Of a DNA stretch of 64,000 nucleotides, positions 1-10,155 are shown in pieces; positions within the stretch are counted from its first letter, which is position 1; each line of letters begins with the position of its first letter. The DNA lies in the NCBI GenBank assembly GCA_025057975.1, contig JANWUV010000014.1, forward strand, positions 1-64,000, in the 5' to 3' direction. The stretch is from Chloracidobacterium sp. Its GTDB lineage: Bacteria; Acidobacteriota; Blastocatellia; Chloracidobacteriales; Chloracidobacteriaceae. The notes beneath the pieces are model-generated. The model was not told the DNA's origin. It did no database searches and worked only from the letters and a program-made list of their open reading frames with translations. The translations under genes were made by a program, and so were the position numbers.

Positions 1-506
1 CGTCTGTCGTCAATCGTCACATAGTACGGAACCTTCAACACCGACTCATAAATGTCCCACTTCCGCAGCAGTTTCCGATCCTCCGCCCACGCCCCACGCC
101 CATACTCAGCCAAGTCGTTGCGGCGCGTCTGCGGCGACAATGCCTCGACGATGATGAGCGGCGCGCGCCCTTCATCTTCCACGACATAGCTTGCCCGCGT
201 GCGCTCGCCTCGGTACAGCGCCGGCACGCCGACAACGCCCATCCAGTCGGGACGCAGCCCGCGCACAACGCCCTCGTGCAGGAAGTACAGGTACAGGTCA
301 ATGGCGCAGAAGTAGTGGTCAGGGGGGACGGTTGTGGGGCGGAAGGTTTCGTACAGGAGCATAGCGAACAGGAGGTGGAACTCACTGGGCAAGGCTTCTT
401 CGTCCTCAAACTCGCTGGGGAGGTCGTCCATGGTGAGGACGCGGCAGGTGGGGAGGGGTGGCGTCGGCGTCGGTGGGTAGGCGGGTTGTGGAGATGGCGT
501 CGTCAT
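1..506 (-). CDS. Uma2 family (DUF820) restriction-endonuclease-like protein, C-terminus cut by window edge
   Basis: The frame is open from an ATG at 506 to the left edge of the window (168 codons, no stop), preceded by a clear AGGAGGT ribosome binding site. After a Pro/Thr-rich leader it shows the Uma2 pattern: RPDW near residue 90, then LIIVEALSP, then a KWDIYES segment ahead of PYYVTID. In this family the Asp, the Glu of VEALS and a following Lys form a PD-(D/E)XK-type nuclease site. Uma2 proteins occur in many paralogous copies in cyanobacteria, Chloroflexi and acidobacteria, and their biological role is not established. The gene is solitary here. The family call is firm; any function is inference. 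Confidence 0.8.
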   Translation of the reverse strand, partial: MTTPSPQPAYPPTPTPPLPTCRVLTMDDLPSEFEDEEALPSEFHLLFAMLLYETFRPTTVPPDHYFCAIDLYLYFLHEGVVRGLRPDWMGVVGVPALYRGERTRASYVVEDEGRAPLIIVEALSPQTRRNDLAEYGRGAWAEDRKLLRKWDIYESVLKVPYYVTIDDR

Positions 507-891
507 CGGGTACCTCCTGAGCGGCTGAGATGAGTAGGGGAAGGCGTTGATGGCACAACGGCAGACAAAAGTACAGCCGGCGCATACGCTTGGTGTCGTC
601 AGGGTAACAAGCTGGCGGACGCGCACTATGAAAGCGCTCTAACCAGCAGAGCTTACAGCCAAGCGCTAGAGGTTGGCGGGCGTTTGATGCTAGACAGCGC
701 CGCGTCCAACCCTCTGAACTCCTCCGGCATAGGGCTTCAATCACCGGTATGGTTACCTAGCAGTTGCTCACGTCGCCAGACACAGGATTGGGAATGGTCA
801 TCATGGCTTTTTGATGAACTTCATCCATCAACTACTGGTACTGGGTAACACGACCGCCAATTCCCTGTGCCCACAAGGTGGACACCAGGAC
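507..891. other. 385-bp intergenic stretch, no gene called
   Basis: This stretch lies upstream of the Uma2 gene and downstream of the permease gene. No frame here has coding character. A 23-codon minus-strand frame (757-828) is too short to call. The promoter of the Uma2 gene must lie here, but no convincing -35/-10 pair stands out. Confidence 0.5.
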
Positions 892-1806
892 CTAGCGGGC
901 GCGTTGGATTGTCGCCTGCCGTCTAAACCACGCCGCCGCCGCCAAGGTTAGGAGGTAGGGCAAAGCGAGGAAGACCTGGTACGGCACGGCATCCAGCCCC
1001 AACGCCTGCAGGCGAAATTGCAGGTCGCTGGCTGCGCCAAACACCAGCGCGGCCAGCAGGACGCCGGCCGGATGTCGCCGTCCGACAATCACAATGGCGA
1101 GCGCAATGAAACCACGCCCGGCGGTCATACCTTCAACAAAGGTGTTCGACAGCCCCAGCGCCAGATACCCTCCGGCCAGCCCACAGGTCAAGCCGCTGAA
1201 GAGCAACGCCGCCCAGCGCAACCACGCCACGCTCAATCCAGCTCCAGCCGCCGCCGCCGGATTCTCTCCGGCGGCGCGCAACCCCAACCCGTGGGGCGTC
1301 CGAAAGAGCCAGTACCAAGCTCCGACGCCGAGTGCCGCCGCCACCGGAGGGACGCTCCAGAGAGGCAAAGTCGGTACGACGAAGGCAGCGTTGGAGTCGC
1401 CAACCAACGCCCGCCGCGCAACGGCCGTCGCGCCAAGGGCGAAAATGTTCAAAGCCGTACCGACCAGCAGCGGATCGCGTGCGCCGTTGACGGTCAGCGC
1501 GGCAAATACCGCCGTCAACAGCAGCCCGCTTCCGACAGCGGCCGCCATCCCCAACCCTGGATGAGCCGTCAGGTAACAGACAGCGACGCCGACAAAGGCG
1601 GCCATCAGCATAACACCTTCAATGCCGATATTGACCACCCCAGCGTGTTCGGAAACAGCCTCGCCAAGCGCCGCCAACATCAGCGGTGTTGCCATGGTGA
1701 CGGTGCTGACGACAAAGGCAAGCAGCATTTCCATAGCGACCGACGCCCACGTCGGGAACCGCGTTCCACGCAACGTTTTCCTAAGAGGAGCGGCGTCCGA
1801 AACCAT
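892..1806 (-). CDS. ABC transporter permease, BPD_transp_2 type (sugar/nucleoside uptake class)
   Basis: About 304 residues with 8-9 hydrophobic segments. The family signature EHAGVVNIGIEGVML sits near the N-terminus and a GLGLRAAGENP loop in the middle; both are typical of the second permease of BmpA-dependent nucleoside/simple-sugar ABC importers (YufQ/NupQ-like). The start is uncertain. ATG at 1806 (MVSDAAP) is used; ATG at 1734 and an upstream frame to 1872 are alternatives, and none has a good ribosome binding site. The partner permease, ATPase and binding protein are not in this window, so this gene is either the last gene of a scattered operon or an orphan. The family is clear, the substrate unknown. 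Confidence 0.85.
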   Translation of the reverse strand: MVSDAAPLRKTLRGTRFPTWASVAMEMLLAFVVSTVTMATPLMLAALGEAVSEHAGVVNIGIEGVMLMAAFVGVAVCYLTAHPGLGMAAAVGSGLLLTAVFAALTVNGARDPLLVGTALNIFALGATAVARRALVGDSNAAFVVPTLPLWSVPPVAAALGVGAWYWLFRTPHGLGLRAAGENPAAAAGAGLSVAWLRWAALLFSGLTCGLAGGYLALGLSNTFVEGMTAGRGFIALAIVIVGRRHPAGVLLAALVFGAASDLQFRLQALGLDAVPYQVFLALPYLLTLAAAAWFRRQATIQRAR

Positions 1807-1974
1807 TTGCGGCGATCGAGTCGCTTGATACAAACAAAAAAAGCGGCATCGAAACAACATTCGACGCCGCAAAAAGCCAGACTGGTAAAGCTCACCCGGC
1901 TTGCCATTCTAACGAGGCGCGTTACCAACGTGTTGCTGGTGAGTAAAAGTTTTTTGCTTGCCTTGGAACAACGC

Positions 1975-2748
1975 CTATGAACGCCGGTCGCCGGGCTTGG
2001 GCGTCTCAGCTTTTGGCGACTCGGCGCTCGAACGCGACTCGCCTGCTGGACGCGGGCGCGTCCGTACTTCCATCGGAACGGGCTTGGCCTCGGACGTTTT
2101 CGGTTCCGCCGTCGCTGGTTTTGGGGTGGCCGCTGGCTTAGGCGGCTCTGGCTGACGACTTGCCGTCGCCGACTCCACGACTGAACCAAATGCGCTCATA
2201 CTCCGCGCCATGCCGGTCGCCACAGCCTCAAAGGCCAGAATGCCGTTGGTCAGCGTCGCGTTGATCAGCTGCGCCGTCAGCGTCGGCAGCTCCGCAACTC
2301 CCTTTTCCTGAACGGTTTCAATCCCGTTGAGTATGGCCGCGTAGCCATGGCGCGCGTGGTTGAGAAAATCCTCCGACGCGGCCGCCACCATGCGAAACCA
2401 AAGCTGAAGCGCTTCGCTGAAGGTCAACTTCTCGAACTGCGCAGCGATGTCGAACCGCTTCGCCGCCGGCAACGTCAGGGACAAATCTTTTTGCACCCGC
2501 GCACAGCACGCCAACCGCCGTCCCGCCGCCAAGTCGTCGGCGTCAAACCAGCGTTGTTCTTTGGCGCCCGGCGCAGACAATGCGGCTGCCGCCGCCGCAT
2601 CCACGCGAATTTCACAAGTCTGACAAATGCCGTAGCCGCCGCAAAAATGAAGCAACGGCTGACCGGCTTGCTGGGCCGCGCTAAGCAGCGTCGCGCCGGC
2701 CGCCACTTCGACCTTTTGCCCGGACGGCTGGAACGTCACGATTGGCAT
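1975..2748 (-). CDS. [2Fe-2S] ferredoxin-domain protein with helical middle and Pro/Ala-rich tail; chlorosome-envelope-like layout
   Basis: 257 residues. Residues 1-95 are a [2Fe-2S] ferredoxin fold with cysteines at about 36, 42, 45 and 81 (FCGGYGICQTC, then LACCARV). Residues 100-195 are predicted amphipathic helix with little charge, ending in SMSAFGSVVES. Residues 200-257 are Pro/Lys/Ala-rich and probably disordered. A ferredoxin domain joined to a membrane-surface helix, at about 220-250 residues, is the layout of CsmI, CsmJ and CsmX in chlorosomes of green sulfur bacteria. That is a family-level analogy, not a demonstrated homology. A redox partner of a dioxygenase is an alternative, but no such enzyme is nearby. 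The gene is divergent from valS. Confidence 0.75.
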   Translation of the reverse strand: MPIVTFQPSGQKVEVAAGATLLSAAQQAGQPLLHFCGGYGICQTCEIRVDAAAAAALSAPGAKEQRWFDADDLAAGRRLACCARVQKDLSLTLPAAKRFDIAAQFEKLTFSEALQLWFRMVAAASEDFLNHARHGYAAILNGIETVQEKGVAELPTLTAQLINATLTNGILAFEAVATGMARSMSAFGSVVESATASRQPEPPKPAATPKPATAEPKTSEAKPVPMEVRTRPRPAGESRSSAESPKAETPKPGDRRS

Positions 2749-2922
2749 AAGCGATGCTCACCAGATGAAAAGTACTAAGCGGGGACAAGGCGAATCTTTT
2801 ACCTACGCAGCCAAGCCTACCTTAGCAGCGTAGCGGTTTGGAAGCCGTGAAATCACTAGCGCTTCCTGCTACAACATCCGGTTCTACGGCGCGCGCCGCA
2901 TTCTCGCTAAACCTGTAAAACC

Positions 2923-5613
2923 ATGCCTCACGACCTACCGAAAGCTTACAATCCGCAAGACGTCGAGCAAAAATGGTATCCGTTCTGGGAACAGGGCGGC
3001 TATTTCCAACCTCAAGGCGATGGACAACCCTTCTGTATTGTTATCCCACCGCCGAACGTCACCGGCTCGCTCCACATGGGGCATGCGCTTCAGCATGCTC
3101 TGATGGATGTCCTGACGCGCTGGCGGCGCATGCAAGGACGGCGGACACTGTGGCTGCCGGGCACCGACCACGCTGGCATCGCCACCCAGATGGTCGTCGA
3201 GCAACAACTCGCTAAGGAGGGCATCAAACGAACCGATCTTGGGCGCGAAGCCTTTGAAGCGCGCGTTTGGGCGTGGAAAGCCGAATCCGGCGGGATGATC
3301 CAGCGCCAGATGCGGCTGGAAGGCGTCAGTGTGGACTGGTCACGCGAACGCTTTACGCTTGATGAGGGCCTGAGCCGCGCTGTGCGCGAAGTCTTTGTCC
3401 GGCTCTACGAAGAAGGACGCATTTACCGTGGCGCATACATGGTCAACTGGTCGCCCAAGCTCCAGACGGCCGTTTCCGATCTCGAAGTGGAAATGAAGGA
3501 AGTACGCGGCAAACTCTATCACCTTGCCTATCCAGTGGTGGACGCCGCTGAAAGCGTCGTTGTCGCCACGACGCGCCCGGAAACGATGCTCGGTGACACG
3601 GCCGTCGCCGTCCATCCAGACGATGACCGCTACCGGCGGCTCATCGGGAGGCGCGTTCGGCTACCAATTGTCGGCCGTGAAATTCCAATTATTGCTGACC
3701 CGCTGGTGGAAAAGGATTTCGGGACGGGCGTCGTCAAGGTCACGCCGGCGCACGACCCGAACGACTTTGAGATAGGGAAGCGGCACAACCTTGAATTCAT
3801 CGTCGTCATCGGCAAAGACGGCGCGATGACCGAAGCCGCCGGCGACGGCTTTGCCGGCCTTGACCGCTTTGAGGCGCGTGAAAAAATCATTGCACGCCTC
3901 AAAGCCGAAGGCGCGCTGGTCAAAGTCGAGGACTACACGCACAATGTCGGCCACTGTCAGCGGTCGGGCGTCCCGATTGAGCCGCTGGTGTCGGAGCAGT
4001 GGTTTCTGGATGTCAAACCGTTGGCGGAAGTCGCCGTACAGGCTGTCCGCGACGGGCGGACGCGCTTCATTCCCGCGTCCTGGGAGAAGGTCTACTTTGA
4101 TTGGATGGAAAACATCCGTCCGTGGTGCATTTCGCGGCAGTTATGGTGGGGTCATCGGATTCCGGCCTGGTACGCCGCAGACGGTCGTTTCGCCGTCGCC
4201 CGCTCGGAAGCCGAGGCGCGGCGCAAGCTCGGCCTTCCTAATGACGCGCCGTTGACGCAGGACGAGGACGTACTTGATACGTGGTTCTCTTCGGCGCTGT
4301 GGGCTTTCTCGACCTTCGGCTGGACGGGCGATCCGGCGCAGGACGCCGCCAATGAAGACCTGAAGACCTTCACGCCGACTGACGTGCTGGTGACCGGCTT
4401 CGACATCATTTTCTTCTGGGTCGCCCGGATGATGATGATGAGCCTGCATTTTACGGGCGACGTGCCGTTTCGGACGGTGTTCGTCACGGGACTCGTCCGC
4501 GACGCGCAGGGACAAAAGATGTCGAAAACCAAGGGCAACGTTGTTGATCCGCTTGACGTGTTCAGGAAGTACGGGACGGACGCCGTACGGTTTTCGCTCG
4601 TCTCGGCCGTCACTGGCGCGAACGACATCAAGCTTCAGGAAAGTAAAATGGAGGCGGCGCGCAACTTCGCCAACAAGATTTGGAACGCCGCGCGCTTTAC
4701 GCTCGGCAACCTCCCGGATGAAGCCACGCCGTTGCCAATAGACGCGCCGCAGACCTTGGCCGACCGTTGGATGGCTTCGCGCATGATGCGCGTTATAGGG
4801 GAAATCCATGATGCTCTTGAAGCGTTTCGATTTCATGACGCGGCGCTAACGCTTTACAAGTTTTTCTGGAACGACTTCTGCGACTGGTACATTGAGCTTG
4901 TCAAGCCGGTTGTTTCCGCACCGGAGGACACGCCAGAACGGACGGCTGCGCGTGGACGCCTCGCTGCGACGCTCGAACAAGCGCTGCGTCTGCTGCACCC
5001 TTTTATGCCCTTCATTACTGAAGAACTCTGGCAGCGCGTCAGCCCGTATGTGTGGCCGGCGGCGACGCGGCCGTCCAGCCTGTGCATTGCGCCCTACCCG
5101 CAGCCGGACGAAACACGACGCGACGCGGCGGCGGAGCGCGCTATGGACGCCGTCATCAGCCTCATTACGCGCGTCAGGAACATTCGCTCTGAGATGAACC
5201 TTCCGCCAAGTGCCCTTGTGGAGCTGCATGTTGCGGCTGACGCGGAGCGACTGGCGATTTTCGCCGAGCAGCAGGCGGCCATTCTGCGGCTGGCGCGGGC
5301 GAAGACGCTCATTGGCCACGAAACGCTGCCGGAGCTTGGCTTTTGCGCGCGCAGCGTGACGGCGGAAGGCGTCCGGTTGGCTGTGCCGCTTGCTGGTTTG
5401 GTGGACGAGCAGGCGGAGCGCGCGCGGCTTGAGAAGGAACTCGCCAAACGGGAGAAAGAACTGGCGCAGTTGCTTGAGGTAGTGAATCGTCCGGGGTTCG
5501 CCGAGCGCGCCGCGCCGGAAGTCGTGGCGGAGAAAGCCGAGCAACGGGCGGCGCTGGAGATGCAACTGGCGGCGCTCCGCGAGACGCTGGCGACGTTTGG
5601 GCGCAAGTCGTGA
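2923..5613 (+). CDS. valS: Valine--tRNA ligase
   Basis: A cytoplasmic class Ia synthetase of 896 residues, the usual family length. The HIGH-type signature appears as HMGHAL near residue 51 and the KMSKS-type loop as KMSKTKGN near residue 532. The editing (CP1) domain lies between them, with the [11 protein letters not shown] motif and the Val/Ile/Leu-type [13 protein letters not shown] segment. The last 65 or so residues form the valine-specific C-terminal coiled coil (heptads of Glu/Lys/Leu). It is transcribed divergently from the ferredoxin-domain gene, with 174 bp between them. No T-box leader was seen in that gap. Confidence 0.98.
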   Translation: MPHDLPKAYNPQDVEQKWYPFWEQGGYFQPQGDGQPFCIVIPPPNVTGSLHMGHALQHALMDVLTRWRRMQGRRTLWLPGTDHAGIATQMVVEQQLAKEGIKRTDLGREAFEARVWAWKAESGGMIQRQMRLEGVSVDWSRERFTLDEGLSRAVREVFVRLYEEGRIYRGAYMVNWSPKLQTAVSDLEVEMKEVRGKLYHLAYPVVDAAESVVVATTRPETMLGDTAVAVHPDDDRYRRLIGRRVRLPIVGREIPIIADPLVEKDFGTGVVKVTPAHDPNDFEIGKRHNLEFIVVIGKDGAMTEAAGDGFAGLDRFEAREKIIARLKAEGALVKVEDYTHNVGHCQRSGVPIEPLVSEQWFLDVKPLAEVAVQAVRDGRTRFIPASWEKVYFDWMENIRPWCISRQLWWGHRIPAWYAADGRFAVARSEAEARRKLGLPNDAPLTQDEDVLDTWFSSALWAFSTFGWTGDPAQDAANEDLKTFTPTDVLVTGFDIIFFWVARMMMMSLHFTGDVPFRTVFVTGLVRDAQGQKMSKTKGNVVDPLDVFRKYGTDAVRFSLVSAVTGANDIKLQESKMEAARNFANKIWNAARFTLGNLPDEATPLPIDAPQTLADRWMASRMMRVIGEIHDALEAFRFHDAALTLYKFFWNDFCDWYIELVKPVVSAPEDTPERTAARGRLAATLEQALRLLHPFMPFITEELWQRVSPYVWPAATRPSSLCIAPYPQPDETRRDAAAERAMDAVISLITRVRNIRSEMNLPPSALVELHVAADAERLAIFAEQQAAILRLARAKTLIGHETLPELGFCARSVTAEGVRLAVPLAGLVDEQAERARLEKELAKREKELAQLLEVVNRPGFAERAAPEVVAEKAEQRAALEMQLAALRETLATFGRKS

Positions 5614-5864
5614 ATCTCACCTGGGGCGCAAAGTGATTCACCGGCTTGACCCAGTGCAAAGTGCAAGTAGTCAGCATTACTGCACTTGGCATAAAACGGT
5701 GCGGCTGCGTTGGCGGCTTTTGGGGCTGACTTCACAACTCGCTGTGCAACGGCTCGCATTCGGCGTCGGCAAGGATACGTTGCGGCTGCGGGACGTAGTG
5801 CTAGGCTAGGCGCTCCAACGTCAACCCAAGGCCCCCAACAATGCGACTTTTTCGAGGAGTTCCT

Positions 5865-7292
5865 ATGACGGCAACGGCTGTGGCGACAACGACGGGCGGG
5901 CGACCGCGCGTCGTCATCTGCGGCGGCGGCCTAGCGGGACTGGCGGCCGCCAAAACGCTGGTGGATAACGGCTTCGAGATCGAGCTTCTGGAGCAGCGCC
6001 CGATTCTCGGCGGCAAGGTCTCCGCGTGGAAAGACGCCGACGGCGATTGGATCGAGACAGGCTTGCATGTGTTCTTCGGTGCGTATGTCGAGATTTACGA
6101 ACTGATGAAGGAACTCGGCATCTACAACCGCATCCTGTGGAAGGAACACAAGCTGACTTACACGCTCGCTGGCGGCGAACGGTTCAGCTTTCGCACCACG
6201 AAGCTGCCTTCGCCGTTTCACCTGCTGCCGGCCGTTTTTGAAAACCACTACTTCTCCTTGCCGGAAAAGCTGACGTTGGGCAAATCGCTGTTCCCGATGA
6301 TTTTCGGCAACGACCAGTACATGGCGGAGCAAGACCGGTACACGTATCAGGAATGGCATCGGCGCTGGGGGATCAACGACCGCATGCTCAAGAAGATGTT
6401 CCTGCCAATGACGCTGTCGCTGAAGTTCATGCCGCCGGAGGAAATCTCCGCCAAGGTCGTGCTGGATGTCGCCGGAACGTTCCTGCGCGAGCCGCATGCG
6501 TCGCGCATGGGCTTTTTGAAAGGTTCACCACAGGAACACCTGACGCAGCCGCTGGCGGATTACATCACGCGCAAGGGCGGACGCATCCGCGTCAACTGCA
6601 ATGTCAAGACGCTCATCCTCGATGAACGTCGCCGAATCGCCGGCGTCGAACTCATCACTGGCGAGCGCGTCACCGGCGACTACTACCTGACGGCGCTTCC
6701 GATTCACAAACTCCAGCGCGTCATCCCGTCGGAACTCAAGGAAGACCCCTTCTTTGGCAATCTCGATCAGTTTGAAGGGGTGCCGGTTGTGACGGTGCAG
6801 ATGTGGTTCGACCGGCAGATTTCGTTTATTGACAACATCCTGTTCTGTCCTGACGGCATTATCCCGGTCTACGCCGATTTCGGTAACACGACGCCGGAGT
6901 ACTTCCTCGACCAGAAAGCCGAAATGGCGCAGCGCCGCTCGCGGATGGAGTTCGTTGTCGCGCCAGCGCGCGATATCATCGGACAAAGCGACGAAGAAAT
7001 CATTGGGCGCGTCTGGGAGGATGTGAAGTCGTGCTTCCCAAACACGGCCCCAAAAGCAAAGGTGACTAAGGCCGTTGTCGTACGCATTCCGCAGTCGGTG
7101 TTTGCCACCAAGCCGGGCATTGACCGCCTGCGTCCGACGCAGAAGACGCCCGTGCCGAACCTCTTCCTCGCAGGTGGCTACACGCAACAGCGGTTTTACG
7201 ACAGCATGGAAGGGGCTGTGTCAAGCGGACGACGGGCGGCGGCGGCGATTCTTGAGGCGCATCGCGCCACAGGCGCATTGGCGCGTGCGTGA
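5865..7292 (+). CDS. crtP: Plant/cyanobacterial-type phytoene desaturase (CrtP-like)
   Basis: 475 residues; a FAD-dependent carotenoid desaturase of the CrtP/CrtQ class, distinct from bacterial CrtI. The N-terminal dinucleotide site reads [15 protein letters not shown], followed by [10 protein letters not shown] and [11 protein letters not shown], hallmarks of CrtP/PDS. The C-terminal FAD motif is FLAGGYTQQ...[14 protein letters not shown]. The middle segment with [12 protein letters not shown] and the [17 protein letters not shown] stretch match CrtP better than CrtQ, though YTQQ is ZDS-like, so CrtQ cannot be excluded. The ATG at 5865 has GAGGAG 7 nt upstream and is preferred over the ATG at 5841. 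It introduces double bonds into phytoene/zeta-carotene at the membrane and supports a phototrophic host. Confidence 0.85.
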   Translation: MTATAVATTTGGRPRVVICGGGLAGLAAAKTLVDNGFEIELLEQRPILGGKVSAWKDADGDWIETGLHVFFGAYVEIYELMKELGIYNRILWKEHKLTYTLAGGERFSFRTTKLPSPFHLLPAVFENHYFSLPEKLTLGKSLFPMIFGNDQYMAEQDRYTYQEWHRRWGINDRMLKKMFLPMTLSLKFMPPEEISAKVVLDVAGTFLREPHASRMGFLKGSPQEHLTQPLADYITRKGGRIRVNCNVKTLILDERRRIAGVELITGERVTGDYYLTALPIHKLQRVIPSELKEDPFFGNLDQFEGVPVVTVQMWFDRQISFIDNILFCPDGIIPVYADFGNTTPEYFLDQKAEMAQRRSRMEFVVAPARDIIGQSDEEIIGRVWEDVKSCFPNTAPKAKVTKAVVVRIPQSVFATKPGIDRLRPTQKTPVPNLFLAGGYTQQRFYDSMEGAVSSGRRAAAAILEAHRATGALARA

Positions 7293-7302
7293 GTCTTTCA
7301 AG

Positions 7303-8742
7303 ATGACAGCCTCCAACAACGCATCTTGCGTGTCGCTGCCGCGACTGTCGGCCCTTGTAGCTTGGCTGCTGGCGGCGGCGGTCACGCTAACTGTAGGACA
7401 AACACGCAACCTTGAAACCGTTGACATCCTCGTGCGCGGCGGAACGGTTGTCACCATGGACGCGCAACGGCGGGTCATTCCCAACGGCTTTCTGGCGGTG
7501 CGCGGCGAGCGCATCGTCGCCGTCGGCGAGGCGGCCGAGGCCGCGCGCTACCGGGCCAAAACCGTGATTGAGGCGGACGGCAAGGCGGTGCTGCCGGGTC
7601 TCATCAACGCCCACACGCACGCCCCGATGACGCTCTTTCGCGGCCTCGCCGACGACCTGCCGCTTCAGGCATGGCTGACGCAATTCATTTTTCCGGCGGA
7701 AGCCAAAAACGTCACCCGCGAGATGGTACGCGCCGGGACACGCTTGGCCTGTCTGGAGATGATTCGCAGCGGGACCACCTGCTTCGTGGACATGTACTAC
7801 TTCGAGGGCGACATCGCCGAGGTGACGGAGGCCGCCGGACTGCGTGCCGTTCTGGGTCAGACCGTCATTGATTTTCCTGTCCCCGACGCGCTGACGCCGC
7901 AGATAGGTGTGGAAAACGCCGAGCGGTTCATCCAAAAGTACAAGACGGGACATCCGCTCATCACGCCGGCCGTCGCGCCGCATGCGCCCTACACTTGCGC
8001 GCCGGAAACGCTCGCAGCGTGTCGCAAGCTCGCCGACAAGCACGGCGTACCGCTCGTGACGCATCTCGCAGAAGCCGATACCGAAACGCAGACCATTCTG
8101 GAACGCTACGGCCAGCGCCCGATTCCTCATGTCGAGCGGCTGGGGCTGCTAGGGCCGCGCACCATCGCCGCCCACGTCGTGCAGATTACAGCGGATGAGT
8201 ACTCGATTCTGGAAAAGCGCGGCGTGGGCGTCGTTCACTGCCCGCAGAGCAACATGAAGCTGGCGGCCGGCGTTGCGCCGATTCCGGAGATGCTCGCCGC
8301 CGGGCTGGCGATTGGGTTGGGCACGGACGGGGCGGCGTCCAACAACGACCTCGATATGTTTGAGGAAATGGACACAGCAGCCAAGCTGCACAAAGTCGTC
8401 CGCCGCGATCCCGCGGTCGTTCCGGCGCAGGCGGCGCTGGAAATGGCGACCATCGGTGGCGCGCGCGCCATTCATATGGCCGACCGGATTGGGTCGTTGG
8501 AAGTCGGTAAGCTGGCGGATTTCATCGTGGTGGATGTTTCAAATCCGCGCCAGCTTCCGAACTACAACCTTTACTCGACGCTGGTGTACGCCACCAAAAG
8601 CGGCGACGTGGAAACGGTGGTCGTCCACGGTAAGGTACTGATGCGCGATCGGCGCGTGCTGACGCTAGACGAAGCGACGATTCGCCGCGAGACGGCGACA
8701 TTTCGCGCGCGCATTCTTGAAAGCCTGAGGAAGGGGCGGTAG
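7303..8742 (+). CDS. Exported amidohydrolase, MtaD/TRZ family (methylthioadenosine/S-adenosylhomocysteine deaminase-like)
   Basis: 479 residues. Residues 1-33 look like a signal peptide (LVAWLLAAAVTLTVG). The metal-dependent hydrolase core has the HTH motif in NAHTHAPMTLFRG, a HLAEA site, a late His in GVVHCPQSN and the catalytic Asp in GLGTDGAASNN; this order is typical of ATZ/TRZ and MtaD deaminases. The start lies 10 nt after crtP, so the two genes may be co-transcribed, but there is no obvious metabolic link. The export signal is unusual for an MtaD-type enzyme, which normally acts on cytoplasmic nucleosides, so the real substrate is uncertain. Confidence 0.88.
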   Translation: MTASNNASCVSLPRLSALVAWLLAAAVTLTVGQTRNLETVDILVRGGTVVTMDAQRRVIPNGFLAVRGERIVAVGEAAEAARYRAKTVIEADGKAVLPGLINAHTHAPMTLFRGLADDLPLQAWLTQFIFPAEAKNVTREMVRAGTRLACLEMIRSGTTCFVDMYYFEGDIAEVTEAAGLRAVLGQTVIDFPVPDALTPQIGVENAERFIQKYKTGHPLITPAVAPHAPYTCAPETLAACRKLADKHGVPLVTHLAEADTETQTILERYGQRPIPHVERLGLLGPRTIAAHVVQITADEYSILEKRGVGVVHCPQSNMKLAAGVAPIPEMLAAGLAIGLGTDGAASNNDLDMFEEMDTAAKLHKVVRRDPAVVPAQAALEMATIGGARAIHMADRIGSLEVGKLADFIVVDVSNPRQLPNYNLYSTLVYATKSGDVETVVVHGKVLMRDRRVLTLDEATIRRETATFRARILESLRKGR

Positions 8743-8800
8743 TCGGGTCGCTCGCGGACTCTGCCGATAACGATAGAAACCATCCCTCTGCTTGCGGTCT

Positions 8801-10003
8801 TCAGCGGCGACGGCGGCGGTAGAACGGCGGACGACGGCGACGCGCCTCCGCTTCCTGCTGCTTCGCCCGGTTGTACAAGGCCTCTACGTCGGGATGCAGT
8901 CGGCCGGGATGCTCTTCCTCAAACAGCGGTTGCAGCCGGCCGTCTGGGTGAATGAACGCCGTCCTGAGCGGTACGGGGCGCTGTGGATGCGCCACCAGCC
9001 GACACTCGACGCCGCGTGTCCACGTCACCCATTCCGCCAGCTCGCGCGCGTTGCCGACCGTCGCCGACAGCATCAGTAGGCGCGTCGAAGCCGGCGTGTA
9101 AATGATGGACTCCTCCCAGACGACGCCGCGATGCCGGTCGCCAAGGTAGTGTACCTCGTCAAACACCACTAAGTCGGGCGCACCCATCACCCCCTCGCGC
9201 GTCATCGCGTCGTACAGACCGTTGCGGTAAATCTCCGTCGTGGCGATTTTGAGCGGCGCGTCGGGGTTGACTCGTCGGTCGCCCGTAATCAGCCCAACGG
9301 CGTCGGGGCCGAACTTGCGTCCGAACTCGCGGAACTTGTCGTTGGACAGCGCCTTGAGCGGCGACGTGTACCACGCCGTCCCGCCGCGTTCAAGCGTCCG
9401 GCGAATCGCCTGCTCGGCGATCCACGTTTTGCCCGATCCGGTCGGCGCAGCGACGATGACATCCATCCCTTGCTCAGTCACAATCTCCACAGCCGCTAAC
9501 TGAAACGGGTCCGGGACAAACGGTTGCGGGTCGGGCGTACCAATCCCCTCCAGCAGTTTCTTGAGCGCCATGCGGCGGTGACGCTCAACTTGAAACTCGT
9601 GGTAATCGAGATTTGGGCGCGGTCGGCGGCGCTCAAGCTCGCGCAGTTCCTCAATGACCGTCGCCAGCCCAATCGTCAGCAGACTCACCACCTGCTGGGC
9701 GGGAATCAACTCACCCGGCTCCAACGACGCCGTCAACAGCCGCAGGATGCGCTCGCGTGCAGCCGTGTCCAGTTCCGGGGCGGCTTCAGCCAACCATTCC
9801 CAGACCTGCTCCGGGGACAGCCGGGCGGCCTCATAGAGGCGATGAGCTGTCGCGGTATGTTCCCGCGCTTGTTCAACTACCTGCTTGAGCAACGCAACCC
9901 GGTTGCCGGCCGACCGGGCATGCGCGCCCAACACACCTCGTAAGTGCAACGTATCGAGGGTTTCTGCTAGGCGACGCAGTCGCTCTTCCGTCAGTTTGAG
10001 CAT
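8801..10003 (-). CDS. Ski2-like DEAD/DEAH helicase lacking the C-terminal helicase domain
   Basis: 400 residues. Residues 1-150 are helical and poorly conserved. From 160 there is a RecA1-type helicase core: Walker A AAPTGSGKT near 185-193, motif Ia SPLKALSNDK, ITGD, motif II DEVH at 282-285 and motif III LSATVGN near 312. The chain then continues only to an Arg-rich end (PPFYRRRRR) and a stop, so RecA2 and motifs IV-VI are missing. Ski2-family helicases usually exceed 700 residues. The convergent amidohydrolase gene begins 58 bp beyond the stop, so there is no room for the missing half here. It may be a truncated gene, a split helicase or a regulatory ATPase; it is unlikely to unwind nucleic acid alone. 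Confidence 0.85.
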   Translation of the reverse strand: MLKLTEERLRRLAETLDTLHLRGVLGAHARSAGNRVALLKQVVEQAREHTATAHRLYEAARLSPEQVWEWLAEAAPELDTAARERILRLLTASLEPGELIPAQQVVSLLTIGLATVIEELRELERRRPRPNLDYHEFQVERHRRMALKKLLEGIGTPDPQPFVPDPFQLAAVEIVTEQGMDVIVAAPTGSGKTWIAEQAIRRTLERGGTAWYTSPLKALSNDKFREFGRKFGPDAVGLITGDRRVNPDAPLKIATTEIYRNGLYDAMTREGVMGAPDLVVFDEVHYLGDRHRGVVWEESIIYTPASTRLLMLSATVGNARELAEWVTWTRGVECRLVAHPQRPVPLRTAFIHPDGRLQPLFEEEHPGRLHPDVEALYNRAKQQEAEARRRRPPFYRRRRR

Positions 10004-10155
10004 TGTCTCCAGCCAAGCCGTTTCCGCACAATTGCGACGCCGGATGGTGATACGGCACTATGACCCAAGCAACGTAGGACGTGCAATCCGCACCAAACGA
10101 CCCTGTCACCCCTAACCGTACGCTTCGGCGACGCCTGTGAGGAGAGAACACCACC

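Noticed and set aside
757-828. 23-codon minus-strand frame starting MDEVHQKAMMTIPNP
   Set aside because: It is protein-like but far too short, with no ribosome binding site or family; not called.
5614-5864. Short inverted repeat AAGTGCA/TGCACTT between valS and crtP
   Set aside because: A seven-bp stem without a T-run or a known regulator motif; too weak to call a terminator or operator.
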